Assembly: GCF_004123905.1 (NCBI RefSeq)
Contig: NZ_MZXW01000005.1
Location: forward strand, 62,001 to 126,000
Reading direction: 5' to 3'
Length of the DNA: 64,000 nt
Origin: Bradyrhizobium betae
Lineage (GTDB): Bacteria > Pseudomonadota > Alphaproteobacteria > Rhizobiales > Xanthobacteraceae
Position numbers and translations under genes: made by a program. Numbering within the stretch: the first letter of the stretch is position 1; every line of letters begins with the position of its first letter. The notes under the pieces were generated by a model that was not told where the DNA came from, made no database searches, and was given only the letters and a program-made list of their open reading frames with translations. Shown here in pieces: positions 10,506-19,241 of this stretch.

Positions 10506-11423
10506 TCAGTTCCGCGGTGAGGAACGGCTGGTCCGCTTCACCGGCCGGGCGGCGGGCCCGGAGGCCGCGCGCATGATCCAGCGGCGGAACGCGGCAAAGT
10601 CGCGCTGCTCGGTCTGAAAGCTGCGATAGAGCAGGTACCAGCGCATGCCCTTGGGTATCGAGAGGTCGAACGGGGCAACCAGCCGGCCGGCAGCGAGATC
10701 GTCGTCGATATAGGGCCGGATGCCCATGGCGATGCCGAGCCCGTCGGCGGCGGCCTGGAGCGCCTGGCCGTAGAACTGGAATTCCGGTCCGCGCGCGTTG
10801 ATCCTTGCGAGGCCTGAGGCCTTCAGCCAGATCGGCCAGTCCTCGGGCGAATGTTCAACGCGGATCAGGCTGGGGCCTTTGAGGTCCGCAGGCCGCTTCA
10901 GGCTGGTGGCGAGGCGGGGCACGCAGACCGGCGTGAGGTCGCCGGCGAACAGCGGCTCGGCGACCAGCCCCGGCCAGTCGCCGGTGCCGAGCTTGATGCC
11001 GCAGCTCCAGTCCTCACCGAACGGCACCGACGCGCCGCCGGTGGTGAAGCGCACCTCGATGTCGGGCTCCTCGCTACGAAACTCCGACAGCCGCGGGATT
11101 AGCCAGCGCATCGCAAACGTATGTCCAACACCGATGGTGAGCACGCGCACGCCGGAGGGGGCCGTCACCTGCGCGGTGAGGCTGGCCAGCGCATCGAAGA
11201 TCGGCGTCAGCCCGCTCTGATAGGCGCGTCCCGCCTGCGTCAGCACCAGCTTGTTGGCCTTGCGCTCGAACAGCGCGACGCCGAGCCGCTCCTCGAGCAG
11301 ATGCACCATGCGGCTGACGGCCGCCGCCGACACGCTGAGCTCGAGCCCGGCCGCGGCAAAGCTGCCGGTCCGCGCCGCCGCCTCGAATGCCTTGATGCCG
11401 TTGAGAAACAGCAGCCGCCGCAA
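10506..11423 (-). CDS. LysR-family transcriptional regulator (GcvA-like)
   Basis: A 305-residue regulator with an N-terminal winged helix-turn-helix (about residues 5-62: LNGIKAFEAAARTGSFAAAG, then SVSAAAVSRMVHLLEERLG) and a C-terminal substrate-binding LysR effector domain. The start is set at TTG 11423 because this gives the usual LRRL-LNGIKAFEAAAR opening of the GcvA type. GTG at 11432 is an alternative. It is divergent from the TauE/SafE transporter at 11687 and, by the common LysR arrangement, may regulate it; this is inference. The effector is unknown. Confidence 0.9.
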   Translation of the reverse strand: MRRLLFLNGIKAFEAAARTGSFAAAGLELSVSAAAVSRMVHLLEERLGVALFERKANKLVLTQAGRAYQSGLTPIFDALASLTAQVTAPSGVRVLTIGVGHTFAMRWLIPRLSEFRSEEPDIEVRFTTGGASVPFGEDWSCGIKLGTGDWPGLVAEPLFAGDLTPVCVPRLATSLKRPADLKGPSLIRVEHSPEDWPIWLKASGLARINARGPEFQFYGQALQAAADGLGIAMGIRPYIDDDLAAGRLVAPFDLSIPKGMRWYLLYRSFQTEQRDFAAFRRWIMRAASGPAARPVKRTSRSSPRN

Positions 11424-11501
11424 ATGACCCACCCTCAGGAAAGCTGATGCCAGGCCAAGATAACTCAGTTTGCGAAGGCGGGGCAAGCGGGGCACTTTCT
11501 C

Positions 11502-11646
11502 CTTTGCCTCTCCCCGCGTGCGGGGAGAGGCCGACACGCGAAGCGTGGCGGGTGAGGGGGGAGTCTCCGCGAGTCGCACTGCCACCGTGATTGCGGATGC
11601 AGCCCCTCACCCCCTCTCCCCGCAAGAGCGGGGCGAGGGGGGAATG
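11502..11646. repeat. Two-hairpin palindromic repeat between LysR and transporter genes
   Basis: The left end GCCTCTCCCCGCGTGCGGGG and right end CCCCGCAAGAGCGGGGCGAG each form a hairpin, and together they form an inverted pair. The centre CGAGTCGCACTGCCACC is variable. The element occupies most of the divergent promoter region, which is unusual for sequence that must also carry two promoters. Confidence 0.65.
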
Positions 11647-11686
11647 AGCAGTCTGCGTCCCTTATTTACCTACAGGAGAATCCCTC

Positions 11687-12466
11687 GTGACGCCCATCGT
11701 GATCGCTGCCCTTGGATTGCTGATGGTCGCCACCGCTTTCCTGTCGGGGTTGTTCGGCATGGCGGGCGGGCTGATCCTGATCGGCGTGCTGCTGGCCTTG
11801 ATGCCGCTGCCGACCGCGATGGTGCTGCATGCGATCACGCAGATGGCGTCCAATGGCTGGCGCGCGTTGCTGTGGCGGGCGCATATCCGCTGGCGGCCGG
11901 TTGCGAACTATATGGTCGGCGCTGCCGTCGCGCTCGCGGCCTGGTCGCTCACCCGCTATGTGCCTGACAAGCCGATGGCGCTGCTGCTGCTCGGCAGCAC
12001 GCCGTTCATGGCGCGGCTCATGCCCGCGAATATCAAGCCGGATCCCGACCGTCTCTGGCAGGGAACGGTCTATGGCACGATCTGCATGGGCCTGATGCTG
12101 ATGACCGGCGTCTCCGGCCCGCTGCTCGACACCTTCTTCCTCGGCGGCGATTTCGGCCGGCGCGAGAAGGTGGCGACGAAAGCGATGTGCCAGCTCGTCA
12201 GCCATTTTACAAAACTGATCTATTTCGGCGGCATCATCGATCAGGCGGCGAGCCTCGATCCGGTACTGGCCGGCGTCGCGATCCTGGCATCGATGCTCGG
12301 CACCACGCTGGCGCGGCGCATCCTCGAAGCCATGACCGACCAGCAATTCGTGGCGTGGTCGAACAAGCTGATCACCACCATCGCCTGCTATTACATCGCC
12401 TATGGCGGCTGGCTCTTCGTGCGCGCACCGGTGCTGGCGGCCTTGACCAAGGGAGGTCTGCAATGA
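11687..12466 (+). CDS. TSUP (TauE/SafE) family membrane transporter
   Basis: A 259-residue polytopic membrane protein of the TauE/SafE (TSUP) family, which moves organosulfur or other small anions across the inner membrane. The family hairpin is seen at GLFGMAGGLILIGVLLALMP near residues 23-42 and a second half from about residue 130, giving roughly eight hydrophobic segments. It starts with GTG at 11687, after AGGAGAA. It overlaps the next gene by ATGA and is divergent from the LysR gene. Substrate unknown. Confidence 0.85.
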   Translation: MTPIVIAALGLLMVATAFLSGLFGMAGGLILIGVLLALMPLPTAMVLHAITQMASNGWRALLWRAHIRWRPVANYMVGAAVALAAWSLTRYVPDKPMALLLLGSTPFMARLMPANIKPDPDRLWQGTVYGTICMGLMLMTGVSGPLLDTFFLGGDFGRREKVATKAMCQLVSHFTKLIYFGGIIDQAASLDPVLAGVAILASMLGTTLARRILEAMTDQQFVAWSNKLITTIACYYIAYGGWLFVRAPVLAALTKGGLQ

Positions 12467-12693
12467 GCTGTAACGCCGATCCGCTGGTGCTGGACTTCGT
12501 CGAATGGGTCGCGCGCGAACCGCGCGCCTATGCCGAGGTGATTTCGACCTGGAAGACCTCGTGCCCACGCCTCACCATCTGGGAAGACGCCGCCGACCGC
12601 GGCTACGTCGCGCGCGAGACCTTGCCCGGTGTGGGGCTGGTGATCGCGGTGACGGAAGGCGGCGAGAAACTGCTGCGCACGAACGGGCGGTGA
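12463..12693 (+). CDS. Small protein co-translated with the TSUP transporter
   Basis: A 76-residue protein starting MSCNADPLVLDFVEWVAREP. The ATG overlaps the transporter stop (ATGA), so it is translationally coupled. The order of an N-terminal helix, RLTIWEDAADRGYV and a strand-rich end looks like a compact helix-turn-helix-like fold, but no DNA-binding signature is convincing. Possibly an accessory to the transporter; function unknown. Confidence 0.6.
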   Translation: MSCNADPLVLDFVEWVAREPRAYAEVISTWKTSCPRLTIWEDAADRGYVARETLPGVGLVIAVTEGGEKLLRTNGR

Positions 12694-12718
12694 GTTTCGA
12701 GGTGCTCCCGCCAGGGTG

Positions 12719-13327
12719 CTACCGCGAAGGCGCCACAAGCCGTGGCCGGATGATCTCGACCATGCGCTCGGCAGACGTGCCCGGCGGAAAGAAGCCGAGA
12801 TATTTTCCGTCGCGGTCCATGAGATAGATGAAGGACGTGTGGTCGACCGTGTAGTCACCGGCCTCCTTTCCGATCGTCACTTTGTCGAAATAGACTTTGT
12901 AGGCGACTGCCGCTGTGCGGATTGCTCCAGGACTGCCGGTTAGTCCGATCAGCCGCGGATGAAACAGCGGCACATATTCGGCAAGATGCTCCGCCGTGTC
13001 GCGCGCGGGATCGACGGTGATGAAGAGCGGTTGCACGGCGTCGGCGTCGGGCCCGAGCTGCTCGAGCGTCTGTCCGATCGCCATCAGGTCGGTCGGACAA
13101 ACGTCCGGGCAGTAGGTGAAGCCGAAATAGACCAGCATCAATTGCCCGCGGAAATCCCGGTCGCTGCGCGGTTTGCCGGTGTGATCGGTCAGCTCGAACG
13201 GTCCCCCGATCGGCTCCCGATTCCACATCAGGATGTCCATGGTCTCTGCTGCCGTGCGCGCCTGCGCCGCTCCCGCGCAGGCGAGTGCCAGCATCACGCC
13301 CAGCCATGCGCCGCTCGCGCCCCGCAT
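12719..13327 (-). CDS. SCO1/SenC-family copper chaperone
   Basis: A 202-residue Sco protein, which delivers copper or reduces thiols for CuA assembly in cytochrome c oxidase, facing the periplasm. A signal/anchor segment covers residues 1-23 (WLGVMLALACAGAAQA). The copper motif CPDVC gives C73 and C77 and the third ligand is H163 (VDHTSF), so the metal site is intact. The ATG at 13327 shares a base with the stop of the upstream metallo-hydrolase gene (TGATG), so both are co-translated. No oxidase genes are in this window. Confidence 0.92.
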   Translation of the reverse strand: MRGASGAWLGVMLALACAGAAQARTAAETMDILMWNREPIGGPFELTDHTGKPRSDRDFRGQLMLVYFGFTYCPDVCPTDLMAIGQTLEQLGPDADAVQPLFITVDPARDTAEHLAEYVPLFHPRLIGLTGSPGAIRTAAVAYKVYFDKVTIGKEAGDYTVDHTSFIYLMDRDGKYLGFFPPGTSAERMVEIIRPRLVAPSR

Positions 13328-14442
13328 CACAGCCCGAAGGTGAGGCGGCTGCCCGTTGTCGTCACCACCACCTTGCCCTCCATCTGGGCGCTGGCCTCCT
13401 GCGCGAAGTTGAGCCCGCTGCAATGCATGGGCACCACGACGTCGGGATTGAGCGCCTTGATCTCGCTCACGACCTGCGTGAGGTAGTCCTTCGGCGCCGG
13501 GCCGAGATGGAAGCCGCCGACGATGGCGTGCACCTTCTGGACGCCCGACACGTCCTGCGCCTGCTTCACCGAATTGACGATGCCGACATGGCCGCAGGAC
13601 GAGATCACGACCAGACCGAGATCCCGCACATTGAAGCACGTGGCGTGCTCGTGGATGTGCTCGTCCGGAACGATCTGGCCTTCCATCTCCGCGGGCAGGT
13701 AGTGACCGACATTGCAGCCGAGGCCCTCCTTGATGCCGAACTCGACGAGCGTGTTCGGCAGCACGCGTTCACTGCTGCGGCGGGTGATCTTGCCGGTGGT
13801 AAAAGCATGGTCAGCGATCACCGTCGGTGTTTCGCACAGCACGGTCGTCACCTTCTGGGCCGCGAGCTGCCGGCGGTCGAGGGTGCCGAAATCGGCAAAT
13901 TGCCCCTGCGTCGGCGTTGGATTGACGCGATGGCAGAAATTATCCTCTCCGCCCGCGTAGAGCTTGAGGTCGGCAGGCAGCTTGTCGCGGAATTTATCGA
14001 GGAAGCCGTTCAGGCCCCCGAAATGATCATAATGGCCGTGGCTGATGATCAGCGCGTCGAGCTTGGCCGGATCGACGCCGATCAACGCCATGTTGTTGAG
14101 CAGCACCTCGGGTGTGTAGCCGTAGTCCAGCATCAGCGTGCGCTGATTGCCGCCGCCTTCGGATTCCAGCCAGAGCGACAGCCCCCATTCATTGTGCAGC
14201 GATTTGCGGAAATCGCCGCCTCGCGCGGCCGGCGCGATGGAGACGCCGTGGATTTGCTTGGGACGGAAGAACAGGTCGAAGCTCGAATCCACCAGCACGC
14301 GGATCGAGAGCTTGTCGACGGTCGGAACAGCGATCGGCGCAGCGCTCGCGATCTCGACGCAAGTGAAGGCATTGGCGGCGGCAGCGCCGGCGAACGCTGC
14401 CGAGCCCAACAGGAAATCGCGCCGTGGAATGGTCCTGGTCAT
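13327..14442 (-). CDS. Tat-exported metallo-beta-lactamase-fold hydrolase
   Basis: A 371-residue protein with a twin-arginine signal (RRDFLLGSAAFAGAAAA, residues 7-23) and an MBL fold. The zinc-binding HxHxDH is HGHYDH at 135-140, followed by downstream His residues (GFHLG, MHCSG). It resembles the COG1237 dihydropterin/aminobenzene-phosphate synthase-like group by the run SHGHYDHFGGL. It is translationally coupled to the Sco gene, so a role in periplasmic metal or redox maturation is possible, but this is inference. The ATG at 14442 is chosen as the first start before the Tat motif. Confidence 0.85.
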   Translation of the reverse strand: MTRTIPRRDFLLGSAAFAGAAAANAFTCVEIASAAPIAVPTVDKLSIRVLVDSSFDLFFRPKQIHGVSIAPAARGGDFRKSLHNEWGLSLWLESEGGGNQRTLMLDYGYTPEVLLNNMALIGVDPAKLDALIISHGHYDHFGGLNGFLDKFRDKLPADLKLYAGGEDNFCHRVNPTPTQGQFADFGTLDRRQLAAQKVTTVLCETPTVIADHAFTTGKITRRSSERVLPNTLVEFGIKEGLGCNVGHYLPAEMEGQIVPDEHIHEHATCFNVRDLGLVVISSCGHVGIVNSVKQAQDVSGVQKVHAIVGGFHLGPAPKDYLTQVVSEIKALNPDVVVPMHCSGLNFAQEASAQMEGKVVVTTTGSRLTFGL

Positions 14443-14682
14443 TGCAATTCCTCCCGATATGAAATGTTCGAAAAGTCCGAGCTTAGGTCCGATCCGGAGC
14501 CGGTTCAACAAGCCGCGGTCATAAGCGTCGTCAGTTTCGCGAGCATGCACGTGCTCGGTGATTGACAGGCCTTTATGCGTCTGCATCCTTGCCTTAAATC
14601 CATGGCTTTCTTGAAACCACGGCTTTCTTGCGCTCCTCGCCCTGGGGCTACTCTTTCGTCAATTGCAGCAGCGGGACCAATC

Positions 14683-15381
14683 ATGTCACTCAAACTCTAC
14701 GAACTCGTCGGCGCCGACGCCGCGCGCCCGTTCAGCCCCTATTGCTGGCGCACGCGGATGGCGCTGGCACATAAGGGACTCGCGGCGGAATCGCTGCCCT
14801 GGCGCTTCACGGAGAAGAGCGCGATTGCGCCGCACGGTTCGGAGAAGGTCCCGGTGCTGCTGCATCACGACAAGCCGGTGGTCGATTCCTGGGCGATCGC
14901 GACCTATCTCGAAGATAATTTTCCCGATCGCCCCTCGCTGTTCGGCGGCGAGGGCGGCCGCGCCATGGCGCGCATGCTCAACGCGTGGGGCGACATCGCC
15001 ATCGTCGGCGGCGTCTTTCCGCTGATCATCGCCGACATCCCCAAAAATCTCGCCGAGGTCGATGCCGCCTATTTCCGCCAGTCGCGCGAGGCGCGCTTTG
15101 GCGGCAAGAGCCTGGAAGAGGTGATGGCAAGCCGCGACACCGGCGTGGTCGCGTTCCGCAAATCGCTGGAGGTGATGCGGCAGGCGTTGAAGAAGCAGCC
15201 CTTCATCGGCGGCAGCGCGCCGAACTATGCCGACTACATCGTGTTCGGCGGCTTTCAATGGGCGCGCGTGACGAGCCCGTTCAAGCTGCTGGAAGCGGAT
15301 GATCCGGTTTACGCGTGGCGCGAAAAACTGCTCGATGCATTCGACGGCATGGCGCGCAGATCGCCGGGACACGCAGTGTAA
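14683..15381 (+). CDS. Glutathione S-transferase family protein
   Basis: A 232-residue soluble protein with an N-terminal thioredoxin-like domain (SPYCWRTRMALAHKG, residues 18-32; the SxYxxR/CWR pattern holds the glutathione site) and an all-helical C-terminal domain. The motif VVDSWAIATYLEDNFP matches GST. It is one of three GST-family genes in the window (others at 23048 and 40252). It probably detoxifies or isomerises small electrophiles; substrate unknown. The start MSLKLYELVG at 14683 is chosen over an upstream frame with a basic leader. Confidence 0.88.
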   Translation: MSLKLYELVGADAARPFSPYCWRTRMALAHKGLAAESLPWRFTEKSAIAPHGSEKVPVLLHHDKPVVDSWAIATYLEDNFPDRPSLFGGEGGRAMARMLNAWGDIAIVGGVFPLIIADIPKNLAEVDAAYFRQSREARFGGKSLEEVMASRDTGVVAFRKSLEVMRQALKKQPFIGGSAPNYADYIVFGGFQWARVTSPFKLLEADDPVYAWREKLLDAFDGMARRSPGHAV

Positions 15382-15388
15382 GGCACAC

Positions 15389-15522
15389 TGTCGTCCCCGC
15401 GAACGCGGGGACCCAGACCGCGTGATCTATGTGTTGTGGATGGTCGAAGTACAGAAACGGCGGGCCTTCGCCAAACCTCTCCCTGTGGTTATGGGTCCCT
15501 GCGTTCGCAGGGACGACAGCGG
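15389..15522. repeat. Dispersed repeat, 'gtccccgcgaacgcggggac' family
   Basis: It contains TCGTCCCCGCGAACGCGGGG at the left and CCCTGCGTTCGCAGGGACGA at the right. These are near inverted copies that each make a strong hairpin, with a variable centre. It lies between the GST and the DUF1800 gene. Confidence 0.65.
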
Positions 15523-15544
15523 AGGTGTGGCCACGCTCTCCCGC

Positions 15545-15742
15545 TCAACGCGCAGCCGCGCTCGCCGCCTTGCGCAAACACTCGCGGCACAGGCAGTCCT
15601 CGCCCTTGACCGGCATCGGCAGCTTTGCCGTTTCCTCCGCGCACCAGCAATTGCCCGAGAGATCGCAGCCGAACTCGGTGCCGCAGCGCGAGCAGCCGAG
15701 GCGGCGCGGTTCCGGCAACGCGGATTCTTTCGAAATTGTCAT
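15545..15742 (-). CDS. Cysteine-rich CWC-family protein
   Basis: A 65-residue protein with many cysteines: CSRC, then CDLSGNCWC, then CLCREC. The CxxCxxxFxC.../CWC pattern matches the Cys-rich CWC family, presumably a small zinc-binding protein of unknown role. The start MTISKESALPEPRR is in frame with no better alternative. It faces left, next to the rightward DUF1800 gene. Confidence 0.7.
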   Translation of the reverse strand: MTISKESALPEPRRLGCSRCGTEFGCDLSGNCWCAEETAKLPMPVKGEDCLCRECLRKAASAAAR

Positions 15743-15856
15743 GATTTGCGCAAAAAACTGGCCGTCATTTTCATGTCGGGTTCATCCGTGGCTGCGGTAT
15801 ATTACGCGCCGCGCAGAGACTCGCAAAGCGGTTCGCAATCCGCGAAGGACAAATCG

Positions 15857-17419
15857 ATGGCCCGCGATTCGCTAGCCGCCCTCATTGCGCTCAACCGTTT
15901 TGGCTTCGGCGCCCGTGGCGGTGCCTCCGGTGATCTCATCAACGCAGCGTCCGATCCACGCGGCTTCGTGAAGGCGGAACTTGCTCGCCCCAACGGTGTG
16001 CTGCTGGAGGCGCCGGGCCTGCAATCGACGCCGCAACTCGGCCAGGCCGTGTTCGCCTATCAGGACGAGGTCAAGCAGGCGCGCGAAGCGGCCGCCAAGG
16101 CCGGGACGCCGCCCGAAGCGCCGCCACCGCAGGCGCCGGCCGACCAGAAGCCCGGGCCGCGCCGCAATCTCTCGCTGAACACGGTGGCAACCGAGATCGC
16201 CGGCCAGATGGCCGAAGCCAAGCCTGCCGACACAGCCGCGAAGCCCGAGACCATGCAGCCGAACGCGGCTGTACCGCCTGCCGCAAAGCCCGCGCCGCAG
16301 CCGCTCAACGTGATCCAAAAAACCTTTCGCGCGGAGGCGCTGGCGCGGTTGCAACGCGCCACGCTGGTCGAGTGCGGCTTCACCGAGCGCCTCGTCGTGT
16401 TCTGGTCGAACCATTTCTGCATCTCCGCCAGCAAGGGCGAGCTGGCGCGGATCTGGGCCGGCGCGTTCGAACGCGAGGCGATCCGTCCGCACGTGCTTGG
16501 CCGTTTCGCCGACATGCTGAAGGCTGTCGAGCAGCATCCGGCGATGCTGTTCTTCCTCGACAATCAGCAATCGCTCGGCCCGGATTCACGCGCAGGGCAA
16601 AACCGCAAGCGCGGGCTCAACGAAAATCTCGCGCGCGAGATCATGGAGCTGCACACCCTCGGCGTCGGCGGCGGCTACACGCAGGAGGACGTCACCTCGC
16701 TCGCGCGCATCATCACCGGCTGGACCTTTGCCGGAAGGCAAGGCGGGCTAGGGGCGCCCGGCTCCTTCGTCTTCAACGCCAACGCGCATCAGCCCGGCCC
16801 GCAACAGCTGCTCGGCAAGAGCTACGAGCCGACCGGCCTTGCGCAGGGCGAAGCCGCGCTCGCCGACATCGCGCGCCATCCGTCGACGGCGAATTTCATC
16901 GCCACCAAATTCGTCCGCCATTTCGTCGCCGACGATCCGCCGCCGGCTCTGGTCGCACGCTTGCGCGATGTCTTCGTCAAGACCGATGGTGACCTCAAGG
17001 CGCTTGCCACGGCGCTCGTCGATTCCGACGAGGCCTGGAAGGGGCCGCTCACCAAGATGCGCTCGCCTTACGACTTCGTGGTCGCGAGCGGCCGGCTGCT
17101 CGCGCGCGTGCCGGAGGATCCCGGCGGCTATCTCAACAATCTCAACCTGCTCGGACAGCCGTTGTGGTCGCCGGGCGGTCCCAACGGTTTTCCGGACACC
17201 AGCGCCGCATGGGCCGCGCCCGAAGGCATGAAGCTGCGGCTCGACATCGCGGCGCAGATGGGCGCGCGGCTCGGGCCCAACATCGATCCGCTCGACCTCC
17301 TGGAGTTCGCGGCCGCCGATGCGGCGTCGGTCGAAACGCGCAAGACCATCGAGCGCGCGGAGTCGCGCCAGCAGGCACTGGCGCTGTTGCTGATGTCGCC
17401 GGAAATGCAGAGGAGATGA
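15857..17419 (+). CDS. DUF1800 family protein
   Basis: A 520-residue protein of the DUF1800 family, often encoded next to a DUF1501 protein as here. The opening MARDSLAALIALNRFGFGAR and the later RGLNENLAREIMELHTLGVG and DDVTSLARIITGWTFAG-type segments are characteristic. It has a long low-complexity, Pro/Ala-rich insertion at about residues 70-150. No signal peptide is evident. Molecular function is unknown. The stop overlaps the next start (ATGA), showing translational coupling to the DUF1501 partner. Confidence 0.88.
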   Translation: MARDSLAALIALNRFGFGARGGASGDLINAASDPRGFVKAELARPNGVLLEAPGLQSTPQLGQAVFAYQDEVKQAREAAAKAGTPPEAPPPQAPADQKPGPRRNLSLNTVATEIAGQMAEAKPADTAAKPETMQPNAAVPPAAKPAPQPLNVIQKTFRAEALARLQRATLVECGFTERLVVFWSNHFCISASKGELARIWAGAFEREAIRPHVLGRFADMLKAVEQHPAMLFFLDNQQSLGPDSRAGQNRKRGLNENLAREIMELHTLGVGGGYTQEDVTSLARIITGWTFAGRQGGLGAPGSFVFNANAHQPGPQQLLGKSYEPTGLAQGEAALADIARHPSTANFIATKFVRHFVADDPPPALVARLRDVFVKTDGDLKALATALVDSDEAWKGPLTKMRSPYDFVVASGRLLARVPEDPGGYLNNLNLLGQPLWSPGGPNGFPDTSAAWAAPEGMKLRLDIAAQMGARLGPNIDPLDLLEFAAADAASVETRKTIERAESRQQALALLLMSPEMQRR

Positions 17420-18639
17420 TGATGATCGACTGTGTCGAGAACCGGCTCCTCACCTCGCGCCGCGGCCTGCTGCTCGGCGGTGCGTCGTTCGCGGCCTGGG
17501 CCTATTTGCCGAAGTTTGCACGCGCGGCCGACGGGCGCGATCCGCGATTGATCGTGGTGATCCTGCGCGGCGCGCTCGATGGCCTCTCGACCGTCGCGCC
17601 GGTCGGTGATCCCGATTATGCGGGCCTGCACGGCACGATCGCGCTGACGTCGGACGGCGCCCATCCTGCGATCATGCTCGATACGTTCTTCGCGCTGCAT
17701 CCGGCGATGCCGGAGTTTGCGCGGATGTATCGCGACATGCATGCCGCGGTGATCCATGCGGTGGCGACGCCCTATCGCGACCGCTCGCATTTCGACGGCC
17801 AGGACGTGCTCGAAAGCGGCTATGCCGGCCCGGGCCGGGTGCAGTCCGGCTGGCTCAACCGCGCGCTCGAAGCGCTGCCGCGCGGCGAGCGCGTGTCAAG
17901 CGGTCTTGCGGTGGGGCCGACCACGCCGCTGGTGCTGCGCGGCAATGCGCCGACTGTCGGCTGGGCGCCGGTCGCGCTGCCGCAGGCCGATGACGACACC
18001 GCGATGCGGCTGGTCGATCTCTACCGCCATCGCGATCCGGCACTCGCCTCGGCGCTGTCGCAAGGTCTTCAGCTCGATAAGGTCGCGAGCGGTGACGACA
18101 TGAAGCCGAAGCCGGGCAACCAGGTTGCGCAGATGCGCCAGGTCGCGCGTGGTGCGGCAAAGCTGATGGCGGCCGACGACGGCCCGCGCATCGCCGCGCT
18201 CGCCTTCGACGGCTGGGACACCCACGCCAATGAAGGCGGCCCTGTCGGCCGTCTCGCCTTCCTGCTCGGCGGCCTCGACGGCGCGCTCGCTGAATTCGAA
18301 AGCGGTCTCGGCGCGCGCTGGCGCGACACCGTCGTCGTCGTCGCCACCGAATTCGGCCGCACCGCGCGCATCAACGGCACCGACGGCACCGATCACGGCA
18401 CGGGAACGATCGCGCTGCTCGCCGGCGGCGCCGTGAAAGGCGGCCGCGTCATCTCCGACTGGCCCGGCCTCAAGCTCGCCAACCTGTATGAAGGGCGCGA
18501 CCTCAAGCCGACCACGGATCTGCGCTCGGTGATCAAGGGCGTGCTGCAAGGGCAGTTCGGTCTCTCGGACCGCGTGCTGGCGGAGACGGTGTTCCCGGAC
18601 AGCGCGGCAGCGCGGCCGATGAAGGGGCTGGTTGCTTAA
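17416..18639 (+). CDS. DUF1501 family protein with Tat signal
   Basis: A 407-residue DUF1501 protein (sulfatase/alkaline-phosphatase-like fold) with a twin-arginine leader (TSRRGLLLGGASFAAWAY, about residues 13-30) and hallmark segments VVILRGALDGLSTV, FDGWDTHAN and VVVVATEFGRTARING. It is probably exported by Tat. The ATG at 17416 overlaps the DUF1800 stop; ATGs at 17419 and 17422 are alternatives. The TAA stop is made by the first bases of the adjoining repeat. The paired proteins have no established activity. Confidence 0.88.
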   Translation: MMMIDCVENRLLTSRRGLLLGGASFAAWAYLPKFARAADGRDPRLIVVILRGALDGLSTVAPVGDPDYAGLHGTIALTSDGAHPAIMLDTFFALHPAMPEFARMYRDMHAAVIHAVATPYRDRSHFDGQDVLESGYAGPGRVQSGWLNRALEALPRGERVSSGLAVGPTTPLVLRGNAPTVGWAPVALPQADDDTAMRLVDLYRHRDPALASALSQGLQLDKVASGDDMKPKPGNQVAQMRQVARGAAKLMAADDGPRIAALAFDGWDTHANEGGPVGRLAFLLGGLDGALAEFESGLGARWRDTVVVVATEFGRTARINGTDGTDHGTGTIALLAGGAVKGGRVISDWPGLKLANLYEGRDLKPTTDLRSVIKGVLQGQFGLSDRVLAETVFPDSAAARPMKGLVA

Positions 18640-18853
18640 CCTCTCCCCGCCCTTTGCGGGGAGAGGTCGGATCGCATCGCAGATGCGATCCGGGTGAGGG
18701 GCAGGGCACACTGTTAGCCCCAGGGGCGCCATCCGACTCGCACAATGACAGTGTGCGGATCGCGACCTTCGCTTACAATTGAGACCGAATTCGCGGAACC
18801 AGCCCCTCACCCCACCCTCTCCCCGTAAGAACGGGGCGAGGGAGCGAGAGGGC
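18637..18853. repeat. Compound palindromic element, left copy flanking the DUF559 gene
   Basis: The unit opens with TTAACCTCTCCCCGCCCTTT, followed by a second hairpin (GATCGCATCGCAGATGCGATC), and closes with CCCTCTCCCCGTAAGAACGG. A near-identical copy lies at 19239-19453 in the same orientation. The first TAA also serves as the stop codon of the DUF1501 gene. Confidence 0.75.
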
Positions 18854-18884
18854 CGTGCGTCATGACGGGCAGGTAGGGCAATGC

Positions 18885-19241
18885 GTGGCCACAACGAAAG
18901 ACCCATCCGACTCGCAAAGACGCTTACGCACCGATCAGACCGACGCTGAGACGGTTCTCTGGAATCGCATTCGCAACCGGAGGATCGACGGGCACAGGTT
19001 CGTCAGGCAAGAGCCGATCATCGGATATATCTGTGATTTCGTGTGTCGCGAGAAGCGGATCGTCATCGAGGTCGACGGCGGGCAGCATCATGAATCCGCA
19101 GCAGATGCTGTTCGTGATGAACGCCTAAGCGAGAAGGGGTACAAGGTACTTCGCTTTTGGAACAACGAGGTCCTTGGGAATATCGAAGGTGTTCTCACCG
19201 TCATTCAGTCCGAACTCGCGGAGACGGAAGACACCCCTTAA
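18885..19241 (+). CDS. DUF559 family endonuclease-like protein
   Basis: A 118-residue protein of the DUF559 family, restriction-endonuclease-like (PD-(D/E)xK) fold. The putative catalytic residues D51, E62 and D64 lie in CDFVCREKRIVIEVDGGQHH, and GYKVLRFWNNEVL is the family C-terminal signature. The start is GTG 18885, with GTG 18855 an alternative; the latter lies inside the repeat. Its stop TAA is the first bases of the following repeat. Base composition is less GC-rich than its neighbours. It is probably a DNA nicking/cleaving enzyme; the target is unknown. Confidence 0.8.
   Translation: MATTKDPSDSQRRLRTDQTDAETVLWNRIRNRRIDGHRFVRQEPIIGYICDFVCREKRIVIEVDGGQHHESAADAVRDERLSEKGYKVLRFWNNEVLGNIEGVLTVIQSELAETEDTP

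Noticed and set aside
15299..15856. Upstream extension of the DUF1800 frame
   Set aside because: It runs through a dispersed repeat and opposite the CWC-family gene, and the family start is at ATG 15857.
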